Assembly: GCF_022605725.1 (NCBI RefSeq)
Contig: NC_065564.1
Span: forward strand, 248,001-312,000
Length of the DNA stretch: 64,000 nucleotides
Reading direction: 5' to 3'
DNA from: Anthonomus grandis grandis
Lineage: Eukaryota > Arthropoda > Insecta > Coleoptera > Curculionidae
Positions 13,621 through 25,860 of this stretch are shown piece after piece. A model generated the notes under the pieces. The model saw only the letters and a list, made by a program, of their open reading frames with translations, had not been told where the DNA came from and made no database searches. The stretch's first letter is position 1, and the number at the start of each line of letters is the position of its first letter. The translations under genes and the position numbers were made by a program.

Positions 13621-14440
13621 CATTCCAATGAACCAAGGAGTACCAAAGTACAAAAAAACAGAACCGACCGAAAGAAACGAGAGAACCGAACCGCCCCTCC
13701 TCCCTTTTTGGAGAACCCACCATAGTACAGCCGTCGAAAACTTCACACACAATCACAGCAGCACCACCACAAGCACCATTTTATAGATTATCACACGCAC
13801 AGAATCACAGTTTCAGAACAAAACAAGAATCTTTAAAGAGTAAATACGCGCATCGCGGACTTAAGCTTCGGTACTGATCGAGTCGAACGCTTCGCACCGT
13901 CAGTCGGGTACCGCTCTGGTCACGAGGGAGGGAGGGAGAGGGAACCAAAGGGGAGAGCGCGGGGGGGACAAAGGAGGCGAATGATGCTGCTGCTGCTGCT
14001 GCTGCAGAGAGATGAAGGCACGTCCAGTGGGTTGAAAAAGGCGCGATGCCGGGCAAGAAAAGCGGTTCCGAGGTGGTACCCGACGAAGGAAAAAACAAAT
14101 GATTGCGTGGACCGCTGTGCCGCGGTGCAAAGGCCGAATGGTACCGATGAGGGCGCGGCGCGGTACCCGTCGAGATGCAGACGACGACGACGACGTTTTT
14201 ACGTAAGGGCCCATCTAACTAACGGCCAAACGAGAATTTTTTTTATTTGTATCTAATTGTTACGTAAATAATTCAAGGGGGGATAAAACGTTACCTTAAG
14301 TATTAATTATTGAGGATTGCTAGATGGTGTCTTCCCTGAAGATTACCTGAAACAGAAGAAACACGTATTAGTACGGTTAAAAGGGGAAGAGTTAGGGTCA
14401 ATTTTCTCATGAGAAATTACTGTATAAGTCAAAGAGTCTT
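13621..14440. other. GC-rich island, possible promoter/5' exon
   Basis: This segment contrasts with the AT-rich arrays on both sides. It contains a run of CTG trinucleotides at about 13984-14005, CGACGACGACGACG near 14176-14190 followed by TTTTTACGTAAGGG, which resembles a splice donor, and TCAGTCGGG at 13900, which resembles an insect initiator. The 91-codon plus-strand frame from 13981 is leucine-run then arginine-rich and has no family resemblance. A non-coding first exon or regulatory element is the most economical reading, but I cannot assign it to a gene. Confidence 0.35.
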
Positions 14441-17400
14441 TGAGATTCGATTTTACACTTTCAGGCTTCTATGGTTCAAGAACCCTGGACGATCGTAATG
14501 AAATTATGCTTCTCGTATGTAGTGGGATAAACTACGTAAGAAAAACACAATTTCCAGAAGATCCAGGACGTACCGGGGAAGTGAGAAGCGGTAGAGACGA
14601 GAAAAGTCCAAAAAAAAGTCGATAAATGACACTTTCAGGCTTCTCTGGTCCAAGAACCCTGGACGATCGTAATGAAATTATGCTTCTCGTATGTAGTGGG
14701 ATAAACTACGTAAGAAAAGCACCATTTCCAGAAAATTCAGGACGTACCGGGGAAGTGAGAAGCGGTAGAGATGAACAAAGTCTAAAAAAAAGTCGATATA
14801 AGACACTTTCAAGCTTCTCTGGTCCAAGAACCCTGGACGATCGTAATGAAATTATGCTTCTCGTATGTAGTGGGATAAACTACGTAACAAAAACACAATT
14901 TCCAGAAGATCCAGGACGTACCGGGGAAGTGAGAAGCGGTAGAGACGAGGAAAGTCCAAAAAAAAGTCGATATATGACACTTTCAGGCTTCTCTGGTCCA
15001 AGAACCCTGAACGATCGTAATGAAATTATGCTTCTCGTATGTAGTGGGATCAACTACGTAAGAAAAACACAATTTTCAGAAGATCCAGGACGTAACGAGG
15101 AAGTGAGAAGCGGTAGAGACAAGGAAAGTCCACAAAAAAAGTCGATAGATGACACTTTCAGGGCTTCTCTGCTCCAAGAAACCTGGACGATCGTAATGAA
15201 ATTATGCTTCTCGTATGTAGTGGGATAAACTACGTAAGAAAAACACAATTTCCAGAAGACCCAGGACGTACAGGGAACTGAGAAGCGGTAGAGATGAGGA
15301 AAGTCCAAAAAAAGTCGATATAAGACACTTTCAAGCTTCTCTGGTCCAAGAACCCTGGACGATCGTAATGAAATTATGCTTCTCGTATGTAGTGGGATAA
15401 ACTACATAAGAAAAACACAATTTCCAGAAGATCCAGGACGTATCGGGGAAGTGAGAAGCGGTAGAGACGAGAAAAGTCCAAAAAAAAGTCGATAAATGAC
15501 ACTTTCAGGCTTCTTTGGTCCAAGAACCCTGGACGATCGTAATTAAATTATGCTTCTCGTATGTAGTGGGATAAACTACGTAAGAAAAACACAATTTCCA
15601 GAAGATCCAGGACGTACCGGGGAAATGAGAAGCGGTAGAGACGAGGAAAGTCCAAAAAAAAGTCGATAAATGACACTTTCAGGCTTCTCTGGTCCAAGAA
15701 CCCTGGACGATCGTAATCAAATTATGCTTCTCGTATGTATTGGGATAAACTACGTAAGAAAAACACAATTTCCAAAAGATCCAGGACGTACCGGGGAAAT
15801 GAGAAGCGGTAGAGACGAGGAAAGTCCAAAAAAAAGTCGATAAATGACACTTTCAAGCTTCTCTGGTCCAAGAACCCTGGACGATCGTAATGAAATTATG
15901 CTTCTCGTATGTAGTGGGATAAACTACGTAAGAAAAACACAATTTCCAGAAGATCCAGGACGTACCGGGGAAGTGAGAAGCGGTAGAGACGAGGAAAGTC
16001 CAAAAAAAAGTCGATATATGACACTTTCAGGCTTCTCTGGTCCAAGAACCCTGAACGATCGTAATGAAATTATGCTTCTCGTATGTAGTGGGATCAACTA
16101 CGTAAGAAAAACACAATTTTCAGAAGATCCAGGACGTAACGAGGAAGTGAGAAGCGGTAGAGACAAGGAAAGTCCACAAAAAAAGTCGATAGATGACACT
16201 TTCAGGGCTTCTCTGCTCCAAGAAACCTGGACGATCGTAATGAAATTATGCTTCTCGTATGTAGTGGGATAAACTACGTAAGAAAAACACAATTTCCAGA
16301 AGATCCAGGACGTAACGAGGAAGTGAGAAGCGGTAGAGACGAGGAAAGTCCAAAAAAAAAGTCGATATAAGACACTTTTAAGCTTCTCTGGGCCAAGAAC
16401 CGTGGACGATCGTAATGAAATTATGCTTCTCGTATGTAGTGGGATAAACTACGTAAGAAAAACACAATTTCCAGAAGACCCAGGACGTACAGGGAACTGA
16501 GAAGCGGTAGAGATGAGGAAAGTCCAAAAAAAGTCGATATAAGACACTTTCAAGCTTCTCTGGTCCAAGAACCCTGGACGATCGTAATGAAATTATGCTT
16601 CTCGTATGTAGTGGGATCAACTACGTAAGAAAAACACAATTTTCAGAAGATCCAGGACGTAACGAGGAAGTGAGAAGCGGTAGAGACAAGGAAAGTCCAC
16701 AAAAAAAGTCGATAGATGACACTTTCAGGGCTTCTCTGCTCCAAGAAACCTGGACGATCGTAATGAAATTATGCTTCTCGTATGTAGTGGGATAAACTAC
16801 GTAAGAAAAACACAATTTCCAGAAGATCCAGGACGTAACGAGGAAGTGAGAAGCGGTAGAGACGAGGAAAGTCCAAAAAAAAAGTCGATATAAGACACTT
16901 TTAAGCTTCTCTGGGCCAAGAACCGTGGACGATCGTAATGAAATTATGCTTCTCGTATGTAGTGGGATAAACTACGTAAGAAAAACACAATTTCCAGAAG
17001 ACCCAGGACGTACAGGGAACTGAGAAGCGGTAGAGATGAGGAAAGTCCAAAAAAAGTCGATATAAGACACTTTCAAGCTTCTCTGGTCCAAGAACCCTGG
17101 ACGATCGTAATGAAATTATGCTTCTCGTATGTAGTGGGATAAACTACATAAGAAAAACACAATTTCCAGAAGATCCAGGACGTATCGGGGAAGTGAGAAG
17201 CGGTAGAGACGAGAAAAGTCCAAAAAAAAGTCGATAAATGACACTTTCAGGCTTCTTTGGTCCAAGAACCCTGGACGATCGTAATTAAATTATGCTTCTC
17301 GTATGTAGTGTGATTAACTACATAAGAAAAACACAATTTCCAGAAGATCCAGGACGTACCGGGGAAGTGAGAAGCGGTAGAGACGAGAAAAGTCCAAAAA

Positions 17401-20400
17401 AAAGTCGATAAATGACACTTTCAGGCTTCTCTGGTCCAAGAACCCTGGACGATCGTAATGAAATTATGCTTCTCGTATGTATTGGGATAAACTACGTAAG
17501 AAAAACACAATTTCCAAAAGATCCAGGACGTACCGGGGAAATGAGAAGCGGTAGAGACGAGGAAAGTCCAAAAAAAAGTCGATAAATGACACTTTCAAGC
17601 TTCTCTGGTCCAAGAACCCTGGACGATCGTAATGAAATTATGCTTCTCGTATGTAGTGGGATAAACTACGTAAGAAAAGCACCATTTCCAGAAAATTCAG
17701 GACGTACCGGGGAAGTGAGAAGCGGTAGAGATGAACAAAGTCTAAAAAAAAGTCGATATAAGACACTTTCAAGCTTCTCTGGTCCAAGAACCCTGGACGA
17801 TCGTAATGAAATTATGCTTCTCGTATGTAGTGGGATAAACTACGTAACAAAAACACAATTTCCAGAAGATCCAGGACGTACCGGGGAAGTGAGAAGCGGT
17901 AGAGACGAGGAAAGTCCAAAAAAAAGTCGATATATGACACTTTCAGGCTTCTCTGGTCCAAGAACCCTGAACGATCGTAATGAAATTATGCTTCTCGTAT
18001 GTAGTGGGATCAACTACGTAAGAAAAACACAATTTTCAGAAGATCCAGGACGTAACGAGGAAGTGAGAAGCGGTAGAGACAAGGAAAGTCCACAAAAAAA
18101 GTCGATAGATGACACTTTCAGGGCTTCTCTGCTCCAAGAAACCTGGACGATCGTAATGAAATTATGCTTCTCGTATGTAGTGGGATAAACTACGTAAGAA
18201 AAACACAATTTCCAGAAGACCCAGGACGTACAGGGAACTGAGAAGCGGTAGAGATGAGGAAAGTCCAAAAAAAGTCGATATAAGACACTTTCAAGCTTCT
18301 CTGGTCCAAGAACCCTGGACGATCGTAATGAAATTATGCTTCTCGTATGTAGTGGGATAAACTACATAAGAAAAACACAATTTCCAGAAGATCCAGGACG
18401 TATCGGGGAAGTGAGAAGCGGTAGAGACGAGAAAAGTCCAAAAAAAAGTCGATAAATGACACTTTCAGGCTTCTTTGGTCCAAGAACCCTGGACGATCGT
18501 AATTAAATTATGCTTCTCGTATGTAGTGTGATTAACTACATAAGAAAAACACAATTTCCAGAAGATCCAGGACGTACCGGGGAAGTGAGAAGCGGTAGAG
18601 ACGAGAAAAGTCCAAAAAAAAGTCGATAAATGACACTTTCAGGCTTCTCTGGTCCAAGAACCCTGGACGATCGTAATGAAATTATGCTTCTCGTATGTAT
18701 TGGGATAAACTACGTAAGAAAAACACAATTTCCAAAAGATCCAGGACGTACCGGGGAAATGAGAAGCGGTAGAGACGAGGAAAGTCCAAAAAAAAGTCGA
18801 TAAATGACACTTTCAAGCTTCTCTGGTCCAAGAACCCTGGACGATCGTAATGAAATTATGCTTCTCGTATGTAGTGGGATAAACTACGTAAGAAAAACAC
18901 AATTTCCAGAAGATCCAGGACGTACCGGGGAAGTGAGAAGCGGTAGAGACGAGGAAAGTCCAAAAAAAAAGTCGATATAAGACACTTTTAAGCTTCTCTG
19001 GGCCAAGAACCGTGGACGATCGTAATGAAATTATGCTTCTCGTATGTAGTGGGATAAACTACGTAAGAAAAACACAATTTCCAGAAGACCCAGGACGTAC
19101 AGGGAACTGAGAAGCGGTAGAGATGAGGAAAGTCCAAAAAAAGTCGATATAAGACACTTTCAAGCTTCTCTGGTCCAAGAACCCTGGACGATCGTAATGA
19201 AATTATGCTTCTCGTATGTAGTGGGAAAAACTACGTAAGAAAAACACAATTTCCAGAAGATCCAAGACGTACCGGGGAAGTGAGAAGCGGTAGAGATGAA
19301 GAAAGTCTAAAAAAAAGTCGATACATGACACTTTCAGGCTTCTTTGGTCCAAGAACCCTGGACGATCGTAATTAAATTATGCTTCTCGTATGTAGTGTGA
19401 TTAACTACATAAGAAAAACACAATTTCCAGAAGATCCAGGACGTACCGGGGAAGTGAGAAGCGGTAGAGACGAGAAAAGTCCAAAAAAAAGTCGATAAAT
19501 GACACTTTCAGGCTTCTCTGGTCCAAGAACCCTGGACGATCGTAATGAAATTATGCTTCTCGTATGTATTGGGATAAACTACGTAAGAAAAACACAATTT
19601 CCAAAAGATCCAGGACGTACCGGGGAAATGAGAAGCGGTAGAGACGAGGAAAGTCCAAAAAAAAGTCGATAAATGACACTTTCAAGCTTCTCTGGTCCAA
19701 GAACCCTGGACGATCGTAATGAAATTATGCTTCTCGTATGTAGTGGGATAAACTACGTAAGAAAAACACAATTTCCAGAAGATCCAGGACGTACCGGGGA
19801 AGTGAGAAGCGGTAGAGACGAGGAAAGTCCAAAAAAAAAGTCGATATAAGACACTTTTAAGCTTCTCTGGGCCAAGAACCGTGGACGATCGTAATGAAAT
19901 TATGCTTCTCGTATGTAGTGGGATAAACTACGTAAGAAAAACACAATTTCCAGAAGATCCAGGACGTACCGGGGAACTGAGAAGCGGTAGAGATGAGGAA
20001 AGTCCAAAAAAAAGTCGATATAAGATACTTTCAAGCTTCTCTGGGCCAAGAACCGTGGACGATCGTAATGAAATTATGCTTCTCGTATGTAGTGGGATAA
20101 ACTACGTAAGAAAAACACAATTTCCAGAAGATCCAGGACGTACCGGGGAAGTGAGAAGCGGTAGAGACGAGGAAAGTCCAAAAAAAAGTCGATATAAGAC
20201 ACTTTCAGGCTTCTCTGGTCCAAGAACCCTGAACGATCGTAATGAAATTATGCTTCTCGTATGTAGTGGGATCAACTACGTAAGTAAAACACAATTTCCA
20301 GAAGATCCAGGACGTACCGGGGAAGTGAGAAGCGGTAGAGACGAGGAAAGTCCAAAAAAAAGTCGATATAAGACACTTTCAAGCTTCTCTGGTCCAAGAA

Positions 20401-23400
20401 CCCTGGACGATCGTAATGAAATTATGCTTCTCGTATGTAGTGGGAAAAACTACGTAAGAAAAACACAATTTCTAGAAGATCCAAGACGTACCGGGGAAGT
20501 GAGAAGCGGTAGAGATGAAGAAAGTCTAAAAAAAAGTCGATACATGACACTTTCAGGCTTCTTTGGTCCAAGAACCCTGGACGATCGTAATTAAATTATG
20601 CTTCTCGTATGTAGTGTGATTAACTACATAAGAAAAACACAATTTCCAGAAGATCCAGGACGTACCGGGGAAGTGAGAAGCGGTAGAGATGAAGAAAGTC
20701 CAAAAAATACTCAATATATGACACTTTCAGGCTTCTCTGGTCCAAGAACCCTGGACGATCGTAATGAAATTATGCTTCTCGTATGTAGTGGGATAAACTA
20801 CGTAAGAAAAACACAATTTCCAGAAGATCCAGGACGTACCGGGGAAATGAGAAGAGGTAGAGACGAGGAAAGTCCAAAAAAAAGTCGATATAAGACACTT
20901 TCACGCTTCTCTGGTCCAAGAACCCTGGACGATCGTAATGAAATTATGCTTCTCGTATGTGGTGGGATAAACTACGTAAGAAAAACACAATTTCCAGAAG
21001 ATCCAGGACGTACCGGGGAAGTGAGAAGCGGTAGAGACGAGGAAAGTCCAAAAAAAAGTCGATAAATGACACTTTCAAGCTTCTCTGGTCCAAGAACCAT
21101 GGACGATCGTAATGAAATTATGCTTCTCGTATGTAGTGGGATTAACTACATAAGAAAAACACAATTTCCAGAAGATCCAGGACGTACCGGGGAAGTGAGA
21201 AGCGGTAGAGACGAGGAAAGTCCAAAAAAAGTCGATATATGACACTTTCAGGCTTCTCTGGTCCAAGAACCCTGGACGATCGTAATGAAATTATGCTTCT
21301 CGTATGTAGTGGGATAAACTACGTAAGAAAAACGCAATTTCCAGAAGATCCAGGACGTACCGGGGAAGTGAGAAGCGGTAGAAGTGAAGAAAGTCCAAGA
21401 AAAACTCGATATATGACACTTTCAAGCTTCTCTGGTCCAAGAACCCTGGACGATCGTAATGAAATTATGCTTCTCGTATGTAGTGGGATAAACTACGTAA
21501 GAAAAATACAATTTCCAGAAGATCCAGGACGTACCGGGGAAATGAGAAGCGGTAGAGGTGAAGAAAGTCCAAAAAAAATCGTTATAAGACACTTTTAAGC
21601 TTCTCTGGTCCAAGAACCCTGGACGATCGTAATGAAATTATGCTTCTCGTATGTAGTGGGATTAACTACGTAAGAAAAACACAATTTCCAGAAGATCCAG
21701 GACGTACCGGGGAAATGAGAAGCGGTAGAGATGAGGAAAGTCCAAAAAAAATCGTTATAAGACACTTTTAGGGCTTCTCTGGTCCAAGAACCCTGGACGA
21801 TCGTAATGAAATTATGCTTCTCGTATGTGGTGGGATAAACTACGTAAGAAAAACACAATTTCCAGAAGATCCAGGACGTACAGGGGAAGTGAGAAGCGGT
21901 AGAGACGAGGAAAGTCCAAAAAAACATCGATATAAGACACTTTCATGCTTCTCTGGTCCAAGAACCCTGGACGATCGTAATGAAATTATGCTTTTCGTAT
22001 GTAGTGGGATAAACTACGTAAGAAAAACACAATTTCCAGAAGATCCAGGACGTACCGGGGAAATGAGAAGAGGTAGAGACGAGGAAAGTCCAAAAAAAAG
22101 TCGATATAAGACACTTTCACGCTTCTCTGGTCCAAGAACCCTGGACGATCGTAATGAAATTATGCTTCTCGTATGTAGTGGGATAAACTACGTAAGAAAA
22201 ATAAAATTTCCAGAAGATCCAGGACGTACCGGGGAACTGAGAAGCGGTAGAGACGAGAAAAGTCCAAAAAAAAGTCGATATATGACACTTTCAGGCTTCT
22301 CTGGTCCAAGAACCCTGGACGATCGTAATGAAATTATGCTTCTCGTATGTAGTGGGATAAACTACGTAAGAAAAATAAAATTTCCAGAAGATCCAGGACG
22401 TACCGGGGAACTGAGAAGCGGTAGAGACGAGAAAAGTCCAAAAAAAAGTCGATATATGACACTTTCAGGCTTCTCTGGTCCAAGAACCCTGGACGATCGT
22501 AATGAAATTATGCTTCTCGTATGTAGTGGGATAAACTACGTAAGAAAAATAAAATTTCCAGAAGATCCAGGACGTACCGGGGAACTGAGAAGCGGTAGAG
22601 ACGAGAAAAGTCCAAAAAAAAGTCGATATATGACACTTTCAGGCTTCTCTGGTCCAAGAACCCTGGACGATCGTAATGAAATTATGCTTCTCGTATGTAG
22701 TGGGATAAACTACGTAAGAAAAACACAATTTCCAGAAGATCCAGGACGTACCGGGGAAATGAGAAGAGGTAGAGACGAGGAAAGTCCAAAAAAAAGTCGA
22801 TATAAGACACTTTCACGCTTCTCTGGTCCAAGAACCCTGGACGATCGTAATGAAATTATGCTTCTCGTATGTAGTGGGATAAACTACGTAAGAAAAACAC
22901 AATTTCCAGAAGATCCAGGACGTACCGGGGAAATGAGAAGAGGTAGAGACGAGGAAAGTCCAAAAAAAAGTCGATATAAGACACTTTCACGCTTCTCTGG
23001 TCCAAGAACCCTGGACGATCGTAATGAAATTATGCTTCTCGTATGTAGTGGGATAAACTACGTAAGAAAAACACAATTTCCAGAAGATCCAGGACGTACC
23101 GGGGAAGTGAGAAGCGGTAGAGACGAGGAAAGTCCAAAAAAAAAGTCGATATAAGACACTTTTAAGCTTCTCTGGTCCAAGAACCCTGGACGATCGTAAT
23201 GAAATTATGCTTCTCGTATGTAGTGGGATAAACTACGTAAGAAAAACACAATTTCCAGAAGATCCAGGACGTACCGGGGAAGTGAGAAGCGGTAGAGACG
23301 AGGAAAGTCCAAAAAAAAGTCGATATAAGACACTTTCAAGCTTCTCTGGTCCAAGAACCCTGGACGATCGTAATGAAATTATGCTTCTCGTATGTAGTGG

Positions 23401-24830
23401 GATAAACTACGTGAGAAAAACACAATTTCCAGAAGATCCAGGACGTACCGGGGAAGTGAGAAGCGGTAGAGACGAGGAAAGTCCAAAAAAAAGTCGATAT
23501 AAGACACTTTCAAGCTTCTCTGGTCCAAGAACCCTGGACGATCGTAATGAAATTATGCTTCTCGTATGTAGTGGGATTAACTACATAAGAAAAACACAAT
23601 TTCCAGAAGATCCAGGACGTACCGGGGAAGTGAGAAGCGGTAGAGACGAGGAAAGTCCAAAAAAAGTCGATATATGACACTTTCAGGCTTCTCTGGTCCA
23701 AGAACCCTGGACGATCGTAATGAAATTATGCTTCTCGTATGTAGTGGGATAAACTACGTAAGAAAAACACAATTTCCAGAAGATCCAGGACGTACCGGGG
23801 AAGTGAGAAGCGGTAGAGATGAAGAAAGTCCAAAAAAAGTCGATATATGACACTTTCAGGCTTCTCTGGTCCAAGAACCCTGGACGATCGTAATGAAATT
23901 ATGCTTCTCATATGTAGTGGGATTAACTACGTAAGAAAAACACAATTTCCAGAAGATCCAGGACGTACCGGGGAAGTGAGAAGCGGTAGAGATGAAGAAA
24001 GTCCAAAAAATACTCAATATATGACACTTTCATGCTTCTCTGGTCCAAGAACCCTGGACGATCGTAATGAAATTATGCTTCTCGTATGTAGTGGGATAAA
24101 CTACGTAAGAAAAACACAATTTCCAGAAGATCCAGGACGTACCGGGGAAGTGAGAAGCGGTAGAGATGAAGAAAGTCCAAAAAAAGTCGATATAAGACAC
24201 TTTCAAGCTTCTCTGGTCCAAGAACCCTGGACGATCGTAATGAAATTATGCTTCTCGTATGTAGTGGGATAAACTACGTAAGAAAAACACAATTTCCAGA
24301 AGATCCAGGACGTACCGGGGAAGTGAGAAGCGGTAGAGATGAAGAAAGTCCAAAAAAAGTCGATATATGACACTTTCAGGCTTCTCTGGTCCAAGAACCC
24401 TGGACGATCGTAATGAAATTATGCTTCTCATATGTAGTGGGATTAACTACGTAAGAAAAACACAATTTCCAGAAGATCCAGGACGTACCGGGGAAGTGAG
24501 AAGCGGTAGAGATGAAGAAAGTCCAAAAAATACTCAATATATGACACTTTCATGCTTCTCTGGTCCAAGAACCCTGGACGATCGTAATGAAATTATGCTT
24601 CTCGTATGTAGTGGGATTAACTACGTAAGAAAAACACAATTTCCAGAAGATCCAGGACATACCGGGGAAGTGAAATGCGGTAGAGACGAGGAAAGTCAAA
24701 AAAAAAAGTCGATATATGACACTTTCAGGCTTCTCTGGTCCAAGAACCCTGGACGATCGTAATGAAATTATGCTTCTCGTATGTAATGGGATAAACTACG
24801 TACGAGAAGCATAATTTCCAGAAAATCCCG
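14441..24830 (+). repeat. 174-bp satellite family D, ~60 copies
   Basis: GACGATCGTAATGAAATTA recurs at 14488, 14662 and 14836, a 174-bp period that continues to about 24830. Each unit holds CTTCTCGTATGTAGTGGG, ATAAACTACGTAAG, ATTTCCAGAAGATCCAGGAC, GAAGTGAGAAGCGGTAGAG and a run of 6-9 A before GTCGATA. Since 174 is 58 codons, plus-strand frames up to 446 codons exist (21814-23154), but length variation in the A run breaks the frame between units, so I do not call them genes. Blocks of several units are themselves duplicated (see findings). The final unit carries an 18-bp perfect inverted repeat. Confidence 0.95.
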
Positions 24831-25860
24831 GACGTACCAGGGAAATAAATAACGCTAGACACAAATAAAAGTCGGTTGTTTTTTTGTGTTATCTTCAAAC
24901 ACAACCATAAGTTTCACCTATTTTTAATTAATTTAAGAGTGTAAATAGTGCAGTACTAAAAAAAAGGGAAATCTATTGCCCCGCTTGCAAGCCATTAAAA
25001 CGCAATTTTCTCCAATTTGCTTATCAACGACAACAAAACGAAACAAACAAAACAAAAACGTCGTTTTATCGCACATTTTTTCCGGTCTACGTGCCGCGCG
25101 ACCCCATTAGTTTCTATGTCACACTTGTCGTTTAAATTATTATAAGCCGCAAATACGTTCGAGAACCAAACAAAAAAAAACAAAAAGATTTACGATCGTA
25201 ATTGCAATCCCGTATAGTCAAATTAGTTCTCGACAGAGAGAGAGAGAGAACTCGTTAGTCCGGGATCAACTAACTAACCCCCCAAAACCGAATTCTTCGT
25301 CTTCTACTTCATTTGCTGTCAATGACATTTCGACTTCTTGTATATCGTTTTTTTTACATCCACGGCATGGTAAATGTACATAGAGAAAGACGGAGAGGAA
25401 CCCGTGGGTACCCAGATCGGTTATTTAATTAAATTATGCCCGAGCACAGATGCCGGACAACCATCGTACGGTCTTTGACTTCTCTTCATTGGGTACGATT
25501 CACCTGTTAAGCACCATTGCTTTGGGTTTTTTCGGTACCTTTAATCATAAAACGGGCGAGGAAAATGTTACTTCAGTACACGACCGTACCGTATAGCGTT
25601 GGCAAAGTTCGAACTCTTCGCGGTACTACTACTACCTTGGGCGAGGTTTTGAATTATTGGCAACTCGCGCAGTAACCGCTATTACTTTTGGTATTTCGGC
25701 GGTATAGGTATAGGATCGGTTACGAACGGCCGTAATACGGTTTATGTGGGTTGGAGCGAGATGGAGTGTATCCTTTTTTGCAAATGTTTTAATGTTTGAG
25801 CGTTTGGAAGTGAAGGTTTAATAGAGTTTTTGGTTCTAAAGGTGCTTGGGGAGTCTAACT
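24831..25860. other. Unique spacer
   Basis: Single-copy sequence between arrays D and E. It includes a GA-dinucleotide run near 25235-25250, A-rich tracts, and a stretch of higher complexity at 25300-25760 rich in CG dinucleotides and GGTAC/CGGTA motifs. No open frame here resembles a known exon. It could hold regulatory DNA. Confidence 0.5.

Noticed and set aside
13981..14256. 91-codon frame starting with MMLLLLLL, considered as a signal peptide gene
   Set aside because: The leucine run is a CTG microsatellite and the rest is arginine-rich low complexity; nothing downstream resembles a domain.
21814..23154. 446-codon plus-strand open frame with 58-residue repeats, and similar frames throughout 14.4-24.8 kb
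   Set aside because: It is a direct consequence of a 174-bp satellite. The A run before GTCGATA varies from 6 to 9 bases and shifts the frame between units, and both strands carry frames. No start context, splice signal or domain is present.
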